Of a stretch of 7,837 nucleotides of DNA, positions 1 to 5,746 are shown piece by piece; within the stretch, counting starts at the first letter, position 1; every line of letters starts with the position of its first letter. The notes under the pieces are model-generated. The model was not told where the DNA came from. It worked only from the letters and a program-made list of their open reading frames with translations, and did no database searches. Both the position numbers and the translations under genes were made by a program. The stretch comes from Lachnoclostridium sp. UBA1781 (GTDB lineage: Bacteria; Bacillota; Clostridia; Lachnospirales; Lachnospiraceae), in the NCBI GenBank assembly GCA_002315495.1, contig DCGJ01000088.1, forward strand, positions 1 to 7,837, given 5' to 3'.

Positions 1-1778
1 GTCGGAACACCAAGGCATACATTGCCCTCAATCGGATCCTCCTTAAAGACATACGTGCTCATGATTCGTTCCGGAGATTCAATTCGGTAAATGTTAATCG
101 TATACGTGATACTGGTCCCGTATTCTGACACACAAGTTATTTCGTACGTATTCAAACCATAATCCAGAACCTTCTTTCCATCTCCTCGCACAGTAGCATA
201 CGTGCTCATCGGCACACCCTTCAGGGTGATCACGCCAACGGATGCCGGAACAACCAAATCATAAGTGGTTGTTTTGTACGAAAAGGACGGAGTCAGAGAA
301 AATCCATCCGCGGATATGGTTTTCAGGTAAGCATTTGGATTACCATCCTTTGTCGGAAGACCGGCCGCATTTGCCGGCATATTCTCGTACACCGGAATCT
401 TAAAATGGAACGCCTGCTCTAAGTTATTGTAAGAGGTGTACGTCGTGTTTGCCTCATTGTTCGCCGCCTGAATATTCGTCATATACTGGTGACTGTAAGG
501 CTTCGCACCTTGTACATTAAACTTCTGCAGATACAGCGTATCCTGACCCTTCGCAATGTACTGAGATCCCAGGTAAATGCTTCCTCCCACCAAGGAGCGA
601 TAACGGGTATTCCACGGAAGCAGATACTTCTCGTTCGTCTTGGAGGCGTAAATCAGACCATTGGTAATCAGGTCATGCTCACTGGTTGTGTAAGCACCGA
701 TATCGAAGTAATTATACAGATTCTCGTAACCCGCCACGGTGCCGGAAATGATGCGACTGCCGCCCGCATTTCCCATCTCCTGAATGACACGCGCAACCAG
801 CATATATGGGCTGACACCACTGGCATCCGCTGCATCCATAAAGGCCTGCGCGTAGGTGATTCCTTCGCCCTTAATCTCGCCGGCCATGAAGGTGCCCTTC
901 AATCGATTCTGGACCTCGGATTTCACCTTGTTGTACTCAGCCCAGTAGGCAGCAAGTGCGGCGTCCTCGGTTGTCGTACCGGTTGTGGTTGCATTGTCCG
1001 TCGTTGTACCGGTCGCCGTATCGGTATTGGTCCCCGTCGCAGCTGAGGTTTCCGGTTTCTTTAGAGTCCAGGACTGAATCTCAAACTGGAAAATGCTCCT
1101 CTCATTCAAATGATTTCTCGGGTCCATAAAATACGCCACAATCTCGCGGGAGGAGGTATGCCATTTGGATCCGTCTTTTCCTATCCATGCATCATCATCC
1201 CAGTCGTAGCTTCCATCCACTGCGTTCTTCCAGGAAGTCGGCGAACTATAGTAGGATAAGGCTTCCTTTGCCTCCGCCGTTACAGACGTCTCCCAATCCA
1301 GGCCGGTCTTCTGCGCCTCGAAGATCCAGGTCGGATGCTGGCTGTGAACAATCATCAGCATCGTGCAATAACTGTCCGGGAAGCCCTGCTGCTTCAGATA
1401 TGCCAGATATTCATCGTCCTTCACTTCCGAGTATTCCTTCAGATACGGGCCGTATACATAGCCCTCCAGATTCTTCTTGTTGCCGTAATCAAATCGAATC
1501 TTGTACCAGGTTACGCCCGAGCTCGACGTACTCTCTCCAATAATCGTTACTAACGTACACGTCGGAAGCATAATGATACTTCCACCGTCATCCTCCAAAA
1601 ACGTACCGCTTGGTGCGCTACGAACATTCAGATACTCGAGGGCATTCACATATGCCAACTTCTCCTCATACGGTGCCGCCTTATGCTTCGCAATCAAAAA
1701 CGAAAAAAGGAGTCCCGTTGCGAGAAGGGTGGCAAGTGCATACAGTATGTATTGTTTTCTTGTCCGCGTGCTTCTCAT
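1..1778 (-). CDS. SH3b-domain N-acetylglucosaminidase (GH73-type) with cadherin-like domain, partial (C-terminus beyond the left edge)
   Basis: Predicted membrane-anchored peptidoglycan hydrolase cleaving beta-N-acetylglucosaminyl bonds outside the cell. I read 592 residues before the frame leaves the window. Residues 1-9 are basic (MRSTRTRKQ), 10-30 form one membrane anchor, and about 38-113 are an SH3b domain (LNVRSAPSGT, GVTWYKI, LEGYVYGPYL). About 130-240 is the conserved segment that precedes many clostridial glucosaminidases (FPDSYC, HPTWIFEA, FMDPRNHLNE, SIFQFE). A Thr-rich stretch (242-272) interrupts the protein before the glucosaminidase domain (about 290-450, starting KGTFM); Glu334 in ARVIQEMG is the likely catalytic acid, by family analogy. 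About 485-570 is a cadherin-like beta-sandwich. The start is set by AAGGAG 7 nt upstream of ATG. It follows dapF by 132 bp without a terminator. Family assignment is firm; substrate is inferred. Confidence 0.9.
   Translation of the reverse strand, partial: MRSTRTRKQYILYALATLLATGLLFSFLIAKHKAAPYEEKLAYVNALEYLNVRSAPSGTFLEDDGGSIIMLPTCTLVTIIGESTSSSGVTWYKIRFDYGNKKNLEGYVYGPYLKEYSEVKDDEYLAYLKQQGFPDSYCTMLMIVHSQHPTWIFEAQKTGLDWETSVTAEAKEALSYYSSPTSWKNAVDGSYDWDDDAWIGKDGSKWHTSSREIVAYFMDPRNHLNERSIFQFEIQSWTLKKPETSAATGTNTDTATGTTTDNATTTGTTTEDAALAAYWAEYNKVKSEVQNRLKGTFMAGEIKGEGITYAQAFMDAADASGVSPYMLVARVIQEMGNAGGSRIISGTVAGYENLYNYFDIGAYTTSEHDLITNGLIYASKTNEKYLLPWNTRYRSLVGGSIYLGSQYIAKGQDTLYLQKFNVQGAKPYSHQYMTNIQAANNEANTTYTSYNNLEQAFHFKIPVYENMPANAAGLPTKDGNPNAYLKTISADGFSLTPSFSYKTTTYDLVVPASVGVITLKGVPMSTYATVRGDGKKVLDYGLNTYEITCVSEYGTSITYTINIYRIESPERIMSTYVFKEDPIEGNVCLGVP
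963..1055 (-). repeat. Thr-rich low-complexity coding repeat in the glucosaminidase
   Basis: Codons for residues 242-272 encode degenerate repeats of the TGTTTD/TTTGTTTED kind. Upstream lies the conserved SIFQFE segment and downstream the helix leading into KGTFM, so the stretch reads as a flexible linker between two modules. It is in frame and has no stop codon. Confidence 0.7.
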
Positions 1779-1785
1779 ACGAAGT

Positions 1786-1791
1786 CTCCTT
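1786..1791 (-). promoter_or_regulatory. Ribosome binding site of the glucosaminidase gene
   Basis: AAGGAG lies 7 nt before the ATG at 1778 and fixes the start. In the 132 bp back to the dapF stop (1779-1910) I find no convincing promoter and no hairpin plus T-tract, which supports read-through from dapF. Confidence 0.75.
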
Positions 1792-1910
1792 TCTTATTAT
1801 TTCGTTAATCTCGTCGGTATCCATTTTCAAGATTCAGCATCTTTGCTTCCATGATCAACGGAGTCCAATAAAGTTTGTGGTTTTCCTATCTCACTCATAC
1901 GAGTTGCCAA

Positions 1911-2810
1911 TTAAATCTCCACCTCACCGGTGCAAACCGTGGTTGCCGGACCGGTCATATAGATGACGTCCCCGCATTTGTCATAGCGAATCTCCAAATC
2001 ACCGCCAAGCAAATGCACGGTAACCTCCTCATCGCTCCACCCGTTTCTATAGCAAGCATAAGCCACCGCACAAGCACCTGTACCGCACGCCCAGGTTTCT
2101 CCCGAACCGCGTTCCCAAACTCGCATGTCAATATTCTTTCGGTCGGTAACATGAATGAATTCCGTGTTCACCTGCTCCGGGAACAGCATATGCTTTTCAA
2201 TCACAGAGCCCACCTTCTCAACCGGGAAGGTCTTCGTGTCGGCTACCGGAATAATCGCATGAGGATTACCCATCGATACTGCGGTAAGCACATAATTCTC
2301 ACCATCCACCGGAATCATATAATGCGGAATCTCGGCAAATTCGGCCGTTTCCCCTTCAATCTTTCCAACAAAATCCGGAGACGGATACATGCATTTCTTC
2401 ATACCTTCCTCCGAAAGCGGAATCACTGCAGGATTCATGGAAGGATGTCCCATATTCACCGTTACCTTTGCCACCTTTCCATTCTCCACAAAAAGGTCCA
2501 AAGTCTTGATGCCGGACAACGTCTCCACGGTAATGGTAGTCTTGTCGGTAAGTCCGGAATCATAAACCAGCTTCGCTACACAGCGAATTCCATTCCCACA
2601 CATCTTTCCCTGACTTCCGTCAGCATTGTACATCTCCATATAAAAATCGGCACCCTCGCTTGGCTTCACCAAAATAATACCGTCTCCACCAATTCCGAAG
2701 TGGCGGTCTGATAAGCGAATTGCAACCTCGGACGCATTTGGCATCGATTCCTTGGTACAATCAAAATAAACATAATCATTGCCACAGCCGTGCATCTTTG
2801 TAAACTTCAT
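1911..2810 (-). CDS. dapF: Diaminopimelate epimerase
   Basis: Cytosolic, PLP-independent epimerase converting LL- to meso-diaminopimelate, the last step before lysine and a peptidoglycan precursor. The 299 residues carry the family hallmarks: MHGCGND at the N-terminus, GIGGDG (39-44), YNADGS (61-66), then MCGNGIRC with catalytic Cys71, MGNPHA (180-185), VNTEF (214-218), ERGSGET (233-239) and ACGTGA with the second catalytic Cys242. It is about 25 residues longer than the usual 274, mainly from an insertion near 132-158. I chose ATG 2810 because MKFTKMHG matches the family N-terminus and GGAG lies 5 nt upstream. An in-frame TTG at 2888 would add 26 residues but lacks a properly spaced ribosome site. 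Own promoter at 2949-2977; the glucosaminidase follows. Confidence 0.96.
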   Translation of the reverse strand: MKFTKMHGCGNDYVYFDCTKESMPNASEVAIRLSDRHFGIGGDGIILVKPSEGADFYMEMYNADGSQGKMCGNGIRCVAKLVYDSGLTDKTTITVETLSGIKTLDLFVENGKVAKVTVNMGHPSMNPAVIPLSEEGMKKCMYPSPDFVGKIEGETAEFAEIPHYMIPVDGENYVLTAVSMGNPHAIIPVADTKTFPVEKVGSVIEKHMLFPEQVNTEFIHVTDRKNIDMRVWERGSGETWACGTGACAVAYACYRNGWSDEEVTVHLLGGDLEIRYDKCGDVIYMTGPATTVCTGEVEI

Positions 2811-2943
2811 ATAATCTCCAATCTCGAGTTCGAATAACTCTGGGGTAAACTTGTTGTGAGCCTCTCTATGCAGGATATATACCCTCAATAGGGCCCTGTT
2901 GGGTGGCTTCTCCTTTTGAATGCATCAAGTCAGCACCACACCG
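2811..2943 (-). promoter_or_regulatory. Long 5' leader of dapF, no recognised riboswitch
   Basis: From the predicted start of transcription to the dapF ATG the leader is about 130 nt. It contains a strong AAAAGGAG (about 2910-2917) not followed by any usable start codon within 20 nt, a CCCT-ATTG-AGGG hairpin, and GAGTT-ATTCG-AACTC close to the start codon. I looked for lysine-riboswitch or T-box landmarks, which would suit a lysine-pathway gene, and did not see them. Confidence 0.35.
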
Positions 2944-2948
2944 AACAC

Positions 2949-2977
2949 ATTGTAGCCATTTATGCTTGTAAAGTCAA
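2949..2977 (-). promoter_or_regulatory. Promoter of dapF
   Basis: Minus-strand TTGACT (2972-2977), a 17-bp spacer and TACAAT (2949-2954), close to the vegetative sigma-A consensus. It lies downstream of the terminator of the preceding lipoprotein gene, so it starts an independent unit that probably covers dapF and the glucosaminidase gene. Confidence 0.8.
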
Positions 2978-2990
2978 GTGAATTCGATTG

Positions 2991-3003
2991 TACTACTGTA
3001 GTA
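2991..3003. promoter_or_regulatory. 13-bp dyad upstream of the dapF promoter
   Basis: TACTAC-T-GTAGTA is a perfect 6+6 inverted repeat whose near edge is 13 bp upstream of the dapF -35 box. The position suits an activator or repressor site, but I do not recognise the motif and a chance palindrome is possible. Confidence 0.3.
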
Positions 3004-3089
3004 GAACCAATATTTCATCGGATTTGCATGTTATATCCGCCCAAATGTATGCAAGGCCGGGGCACTCTCATTTCTGAATGCCTCTTAAG

Positions 3090-3128
3090 AAAAAAGGGCC
3101 GAGAAAATGCAACACATTTTCTCGGCCC
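3090..3128 (-). terminator. Rho-independent terminator of the minus-strand lipoprotein gene
   Basis: Perfect 14-bp stem (3096-3109 with 3115-3128; arm GGGCCGAGAAAATG) around a 5-nt loop, followed on the minus strand by six T (3090-3095). It starts 24 nt past the stop codon of the CBM lipoprotein and separates it from the dapF promoter. There is no T-tract on the plus side, so it acts in one direction. Confidence 0.93.
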
Positions 3129-3152
3129 AAATCATCAAAATCTGATTCGAAA

Positions 3153-4046
3153 TTATTCAGCGGAAAGCTCGATTCCGTTAGCTGCTGCAATGTCAGCCTT
3201 CTGTGCTTCCATCTCTTCGAAGGTAGCAATACCCTCATCAATAACTTCGATGGAAATGTTATCAAGATAGATATCATCACAGGAAGCGCCAAGCTCGAAG
3301 TAAAGAATTGCTTCGTAGTTGCCATCCAAATCGGTGCGGTATGCATCGCCAGGGAAGTAAACAATACCCTCAGCATGTACCCACTCACCATTGTTGGTAA
3401 CCTTAGCCTGAACACGGTTGTACTCCGGATACTTTGCGGAAGCGGAGAAACCTTCCTCGCCGAACTCAACACCGCTGGTGTTAACGTTGAACTTGGTGGT
3501 AAGAGATACGGTACCCTCGGTAACTTCAGGATCTACAACGAAATCAACCTTTGCGTCGTAGCTAACCTTGAAAGCCTTACCAAAGTAATCTTCCTTAATC
3601 GTGAAGGAAGCTCCATGCCAGGTCTGGCTACGTCCGGTAACCAAAAGTGCATTGGAACCATCAACACCCTCGCCCTTTGCAAGTTCAGTAGTAGCATTAC
3701 CCATGGAACCAAAGTAAAGGTTTGCATACTCGCCATCAGCAATTGCATACTCATTACCATCAACTACGTCACCCTTGTTATCGGTATCGCCGTCAACCTT
3801 GAAGAAATAATGAGTGGTGTCAGCCGGTTCCTCGGTGGTAACCGGTGCTTCGGTAGTAGCCGGGGCCTCAGTGGTAGCCGGTGCCTCGGTAGTTACAGCA
3901 GGTTCAGTAGAAGCCGGTGCTTCGCTGGATGCTGCAGGTGCCTCGCTGGATGCTGCAGGTGCGCTGCTGGTTGCTTCTTCGCCACATGCGGTGAACATCG
4001 CCATTACCATTGCAAGTACAACAACAAGACTAAGTAACTTTTTCAT
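3153..4046 (-). CDS. Lipoprotein with TTEAPA-type linker and CBM22/CBM4_9-like carbohydrate-binding domain
   Basis: Predicted surface-exposed lipoprotein, 297 residues, without a catalytic domain. Residues 1-20 are a signal peptide ending FTAC, with Cys21 as lipidation site. Residues 26-77 are a linker of AASSEAP and TTEAPA repeats. About 95-268 is a jelly-roll fold resembling CBM22/CBM4_9: LLVTGRSQTWHGASF (134-148), strands FKVSYDAKVDF and VSLTTKF, GEWVHAEGIVYFPG (220-233) and the terminal strand DDIYLDNISIEVI (257-269). A charged, probably helical tail (270-297) follows, which is unusual for this module. ATG 4046 is chosen over longer in-frame starts because AAAGGAG lies 9 nt upstream and the signal peptide begins there. 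It has its own promoter and terminator. Glycan binding is inferred from fold motifs; the ligand is unknown. Confidence 0.85.
   Translation of the reverse strand: MKKLLSLVVVLAMVMAMFTACGEEATSSAPAASSEAPAASSEAPASTEPAVTTEAPATTEAPATTEAPVTTEEPADTTHYFFKVDGDTDNKGDVVDGNEYAIADGEYANLYFGSMGNATTELAKGEGVDGSNALLVTGRSQTWHGASFTIKEDYFGKAFKVSYDAKVDFVVDPEVTEGTVSLTTKFNVNTSGVEFGEEGFSASAKYPEYNRVQAKVTNNGEWVHAEGIVYFPGDAYRTDLDGNYEAILYFELGASCDDIYLDNISIEVIDEGIATFEEMEAQKADIAAANGIELSAE
3825..3956 (-). repeat. Tandem coding repeats (TTEAPA x4, AASSEAP x2) in the lipoprotein linker
   Basis: Four 18-bp units encode TTEAPA variants (residues 51-74) and two 21-bp units encode AASSEAP (31-44), the latter nearly identical at DNA level. 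Such repeats commonly vary in copy number by slippage; here they extend the binding domain away from the membrane. Confidence 0.75.
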
Positions 4047-4153
4047 GTCTTTATACTCCTTTGAGTGAATTATTTTGTGTCGGCGTCCGAACCCTCCCAT
4101 TGGTTCTTTGTCACATCGAGAAACAAAGGACAACCGATTCACAAGCAAAGGCA

Positions 4154-4182
4154 AGTTTACCATAAAAAATGTATAAAGTCAA
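4154..4182 (-). promoter_or_regulatory. Promoter of the minus-strand CBM lipoprotein gene
   Basis: Minus-strand TTGACT (4177-4182), a 17-bp A/T-rich spacer and TAAACT (4154-4159). The leader would be about 100 nt. The -35 box is 22 bp from the divergent -35 box at 4205-4210. Confidence 0.75.
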
Positions 4183-4204
4183 TGTATCTGCCTTGGTCTG
4201 TTTC

Positions 4205-4233
4205 TTGACTATGTGCCGCATTTTTGTTATTGT
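4205..4233 (+). promoter_or_regulatory. Promoter of the plus-strand CBM lipoprotein gene
   Basis: Plus-strand TTGACT (4205-4210), a 17-bp spacer and TATTGT (4228-4233). It points away from the promoter at 4154-4182 in a back-to-back arrangement, and a leader of about 100 nt would follow. The -10 box is weaker than those of the other genes. Confidence 0.6.
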
Positions 4234-4237
4234 GTTT

Positions 4238-4271
4238 GTGCATAGTTTGAGCTTCAAGGCCTTTTATGCAC
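4238..4271 (+). promoter_or_regulatory. Inverted repeat at the 5' end of the plus-strand lipoprotein leader
   Basis: GTGCATA (4238-4244) and TATGCAC (4265-4271) are perfect complements separated by 20 nt that include a small TTGA-GCT-TCAA hairpin. If transcription starts near 4240, this would be a 5'-terminal stem of the mRNA. It could equally be a dimeric protein site. Confidence 0.35.
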
Positions 4272-4341
4272 GGCTTTAAGGGTGCTCGGTTTCACACTTC
4301 CAAGCCTTCCGAACAAAGTTATTGAAAGAGGAATTATCCAT

Positions 4342-5235
4342 ATGAAAAACATTCTTAGGCGGCTGTTGGTTTTGTCCTTCCTGCTGCTTTTACTCGGTAT
4401 TTGCTCCGGTTGTGAGTATACCACCGACCCGGGGTTTGACTATCTTACACCAAAACCGCCAACTCCGACCAATACCTTGACCCCAACCACCGCACCTCCA
4501 ACCTCGACGCCAACACCAAGCCCGAGCCCAGAGCCAACAATGACTCCGGTTCCGGATATGGATTATGTCGAGGGCGATGCAAATGCATGTGCTACCTGGG
4601 ACAACGGGGATCTCGTCGAGGCCGCTCCGGTCATTGTCGGCGAACTGGTTTACAAGAACAACTTTGAATACGATTCCAAGTGCTATTATCCGAAGCGAAA
4701 TGCCTGGTCCGCCGACCGAACCTATGTCAACGACCTCTATCACTCCGGCAACACTTCGGTCGAAATTTCCAACCGAAAGGAAGGCACGCACGGCATCAGT
4801 GGTGCAGGTTTCTATTTCTCCGACGAAAACGGACTGAATTACGAAGAGTTAGTCGGTCACACCCTTGAGGTACATGTCTTCATTTACTATAAAGACGAAC
4901 TGTTCGGAACCTCCGATACCATTACCTTTGCCTTCTACGATTGCTATCGTACCGAACGAGTGATGGGCTACACCTACAACAAGAATAATGACATTATTGT
5001 AGATGACAATGGCGAACCGGTATTGAAGGAACAGGATGCATTTCCGGTGGTTGCCACCTACGACGTTCCAATCGGTGAATGGACCGAATGTGTCTTCACC
5101 TTTACAGTTCAGGAAACGAAGTTAGGACCGGAAGACGGTACCTTCCTTCTGGCAACTCAGAACGAAACGGCAAACTCTCTCGGTTTGTACACCTCGTTCT
5201 ACTTTGATGATATGACCATTCGAGTTTTGGATTAG
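4342..5235 (+). CDS. Lipoprotein with Pro/Thr linker and CBM-like beta-sandwich domain
   Basis: Predicted surface lipoprotein, 297 residues. Basic start and hydrophobic core (1-20), then CSGC with Cys24 as the likely lipidated residue; Cys at -3 is atypical, the usual residue being Leu. Residues 37-72 are a Pro/Thr/Ser linker (TPTPSPSPEPT). From about 100 to 297 there is a beta-sandwich with a CBM4_9-like layout: LVYKNNFE at the start, HSGNTSVEISNRKEGTHG (134-151), strand LEVHVFIYY (175-183), GEWTECVFTFTV (245-256) and the last strand SFYFDDMTIRVLD (285-297). The pattern parallels the minus-strand lipoprotein, but sequence identity is low and no enzyme motif is present. ATG 4342 follows AGAGG at 10 nt and begins the signal peptide; an earlier in-frame ATG at 4282 lacks support. 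Ligand unknown. Confidence 0.82.
   Translation: MKNILRRLLVLSFLLLLLGICSGCEYTTDPGFDYLTPKPPTPTNTLTPTTAPPTSTPTPSPSPEPTMTPVPDMDYVEGDANACATWDNGDLVEAAPVIVGELVYKNNFEYDSKCYYPKRNAWSADRTYVNDLYHSGNTSVEISNRKEGTHGISGAGFYFSDENGLNYEELVGHTLEVHVFIYYKDELFGTSDTITFAFYDCYRTERVMGYTYNKNNDIIVDDNGEPVLKEQDAFPVVATYDVPIGEWTECVFTFTVQETKLGPEDGTFLLATQNETANSLGLYTSFYFDDMTIRVLD
4450..4551 (+). repeat. Pro/Thr low-complexity linker coding repeat
   Basis: Codons for residues 37-70 encode an irregular P/T/S run linking the lipid anchor to the binding domain. Its composition differs from the Thr/Glu/Ala/Pro linker of the divergent neighbour, so the linkers are not simple copies of each other. Confidence 0.7.
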
Positions 5236-5296
5236 AATTAACTGACAAAGCATTCTTTATGACACCAAAGTTGTTGGGCATGAGTCTGATGTTAGA

Positions 5297-5322
5297 CATG
5301 GCTAGATGATGAGCATGGCTAG
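5297..5322 (+). repeat. Short direct repeat CATGGCTAG x2
   Basis: Nine bases recur exactly at 5297-5305 and 5314-5322, a 17-bp period, in the 3' untranslated stretch just before the terminator hairpin. No function is apparent. Confidence 0.5.
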
Positions 5323-5358
5323 GCGGAAATCACGGATTTCGTGGTTTCCGCCTTTTTT
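5322..5358 (+). terminator. Rho-independent terminator of the plus-strand lipoprotein gene
   Basis: GGCGGAAATCACG (5322-5334) pairs with 5340-5352 (13 bp including one G-T pair) around loop GATTT, followed by six T (5353-5358). It lies 86 nt beyond the stop codon and is the first of five hairpins in this gap. Confidence 0.92.
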
Positions 5359-5490
5359 GAACTATTGGATTCTCATTTTTCATAAATAAACGTTGTCATT
5401 TTAGGCGGAACCCGCAATTATCTTCACTCCCGCCTACGTTTTGTGTTCGTTTTTCGACTTTTGACCCGACCGAAGTTCTTAGAAACATAC

Positions 5491-5531
5491 AAAAATCGGC
5501 GAGAAAAGTATCTTTTGCTTTTCTCGCCGAT
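5491..5531 (-). terminator. Possible minus-strand terminator (central hairpin of the gap)
   Basis: Perfect 14-bp stem (5495-5508 with 5518-5531) and 9-nt loop. On the minus strand it runs into TTTTTG. It could be a second, backup terminator for the transporter transcript, about 215 nt past the stop. No gene ends directly upstream, so termination is inferred from structure alone. Confidence 0.5.
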
Positions 5532-5576
5532 GATTTCTTTCATAACATACCTGAATAAGAACACTCTTCTATGATT

Positions 5577-5588
5577 TATGGCGCCATA
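5577..5588. other. 12-bp perfect palindrome
   Basis: TATGGCGCCATA is a perfect palindrome within the gene-free gap, between the third and fourth hairpins. It may be chance or a protein site. Confidence 0.3.
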
Positions 5589-5678
5589 GATAAGCGGAAT
5601 TAGAAAGAGTCTCAATTTCCGCTGATTTTCACATGTTATTTTTCAAAAAAATGAACGTCCGGAATTTGTCCGAGGGCT

Positions 5679-5718
5679 AAAAATAGGCGAACATCAGATT
5701 CTCCCACTATTCCGCCTA
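5679..5718 (-). terminator. Probable terminator of the transporter gene
   Basis: On the minus strand TAGGCG (5718-5713) pairs with CGCCTA (5689-5684), extendable by GAA/TTC with a bulged G, and is followed by a five-T run (5679-5683). The loop is long, about 18-23 nt, so the structure is weaker than the other terminators here. It begins 28 nt past the stop codon. Confidence 0.55.
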
Positions 5719-5746
5719 ATGTTAGGCTTCAGCAAGTCCCCTTCGT

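Larger units (their letters stand above)
5320..5727. repeat. Series of five GC-rich inverted repeats with a recurring TAGGCGGAA-like arm
   Basis: The 510-bp gap between the convergent genes contains no credible gene. It holds hairpins at 5322-5352, 5402-5436 (TAGGCGG/CCGCCTA), 5495-5531 (perfect 14-bp stem, ATCGGCGAGAAAAG), 5593-5623 (AGCGGAA/TTCCGCT) and 5684-5718 (TAGGCG/CGCCTA). Centres are near 5337, 5419, 5513, 5608 and 5701, so spacing is about 82, 94, 95 and 93 bp. TTAGGCGGAA occurs exactly at 5401-5410 on the plus strand and at 5710-5719 on the minus strand; near copies start four of the five arms. The outer two hairpins are probably terminators; the inner three have no assigned role. 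Confidence 0.55.

Noticed and set aside
1827..1898. 23-codon minus-strand frame (MSEIGKPQ...) between dapF and the glucosaminidase gene
   Set aside because: No Shine-Dalgarno sequence upstream and no recognisable content; the TCGTATGAG shared with the next start codon looks accidental.
489..1966. Several plus-strand open frames opposite the glucosaminidase gene
   Set aside because: The minus strand reads without interruption through recognisable SH3b, glucosaminidase and cadherin-like motifs; the plus frames show no family features.
2811..2888. 26-residue N-terminal extension of DapF from an in-frame TTG at 2888
   Set aside because: The AAGGAG upstream is about 20 nt away, too far; the DapF family starts at MKFTKMHG, and GGAG is correctly placed before ATG 2810.
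2811..2943. Lysine riboswitch or T-box in the dapF leader
   Set aside because: The leader is shorter than a full lysine riboswitch, and I see neither the conserved aptamer core nor a T-box sequence or terminator/antiterminator pair.
3078..4037. 319-codon open frame on the plus strand opposite the minus-strand CBM lipoprotein
   Set aside because: It mirrors the repeat-rich lipoprotein coding strand, contains the terminator hairpin as coding sequence, has Cys/Gly-rich low-complexity content and no domain motif. The opposite strand has a signal peptide, ribosome site, promoter and terminator.
5424..5615. 63-codon minus-strand open frame in the convergent gap
   Set aside because: Very basic, no ribosome site, and it runs straight through the 14-bp hairpin at 5495-5531.
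5714..5727. GCCTAA/TTAGGC pair resembling integron attC core boxes
   Set aside because: The boxes are only 2 bp apart, with no 50-bp or longer attC body, no integrase gene and no cassette structure.
5320..5727. CRISPR array
   Set aside because: The repeating elements are inverted repeats with differing arms and loops, not identical direct repeats with unique spacers, and no cas genes are present.
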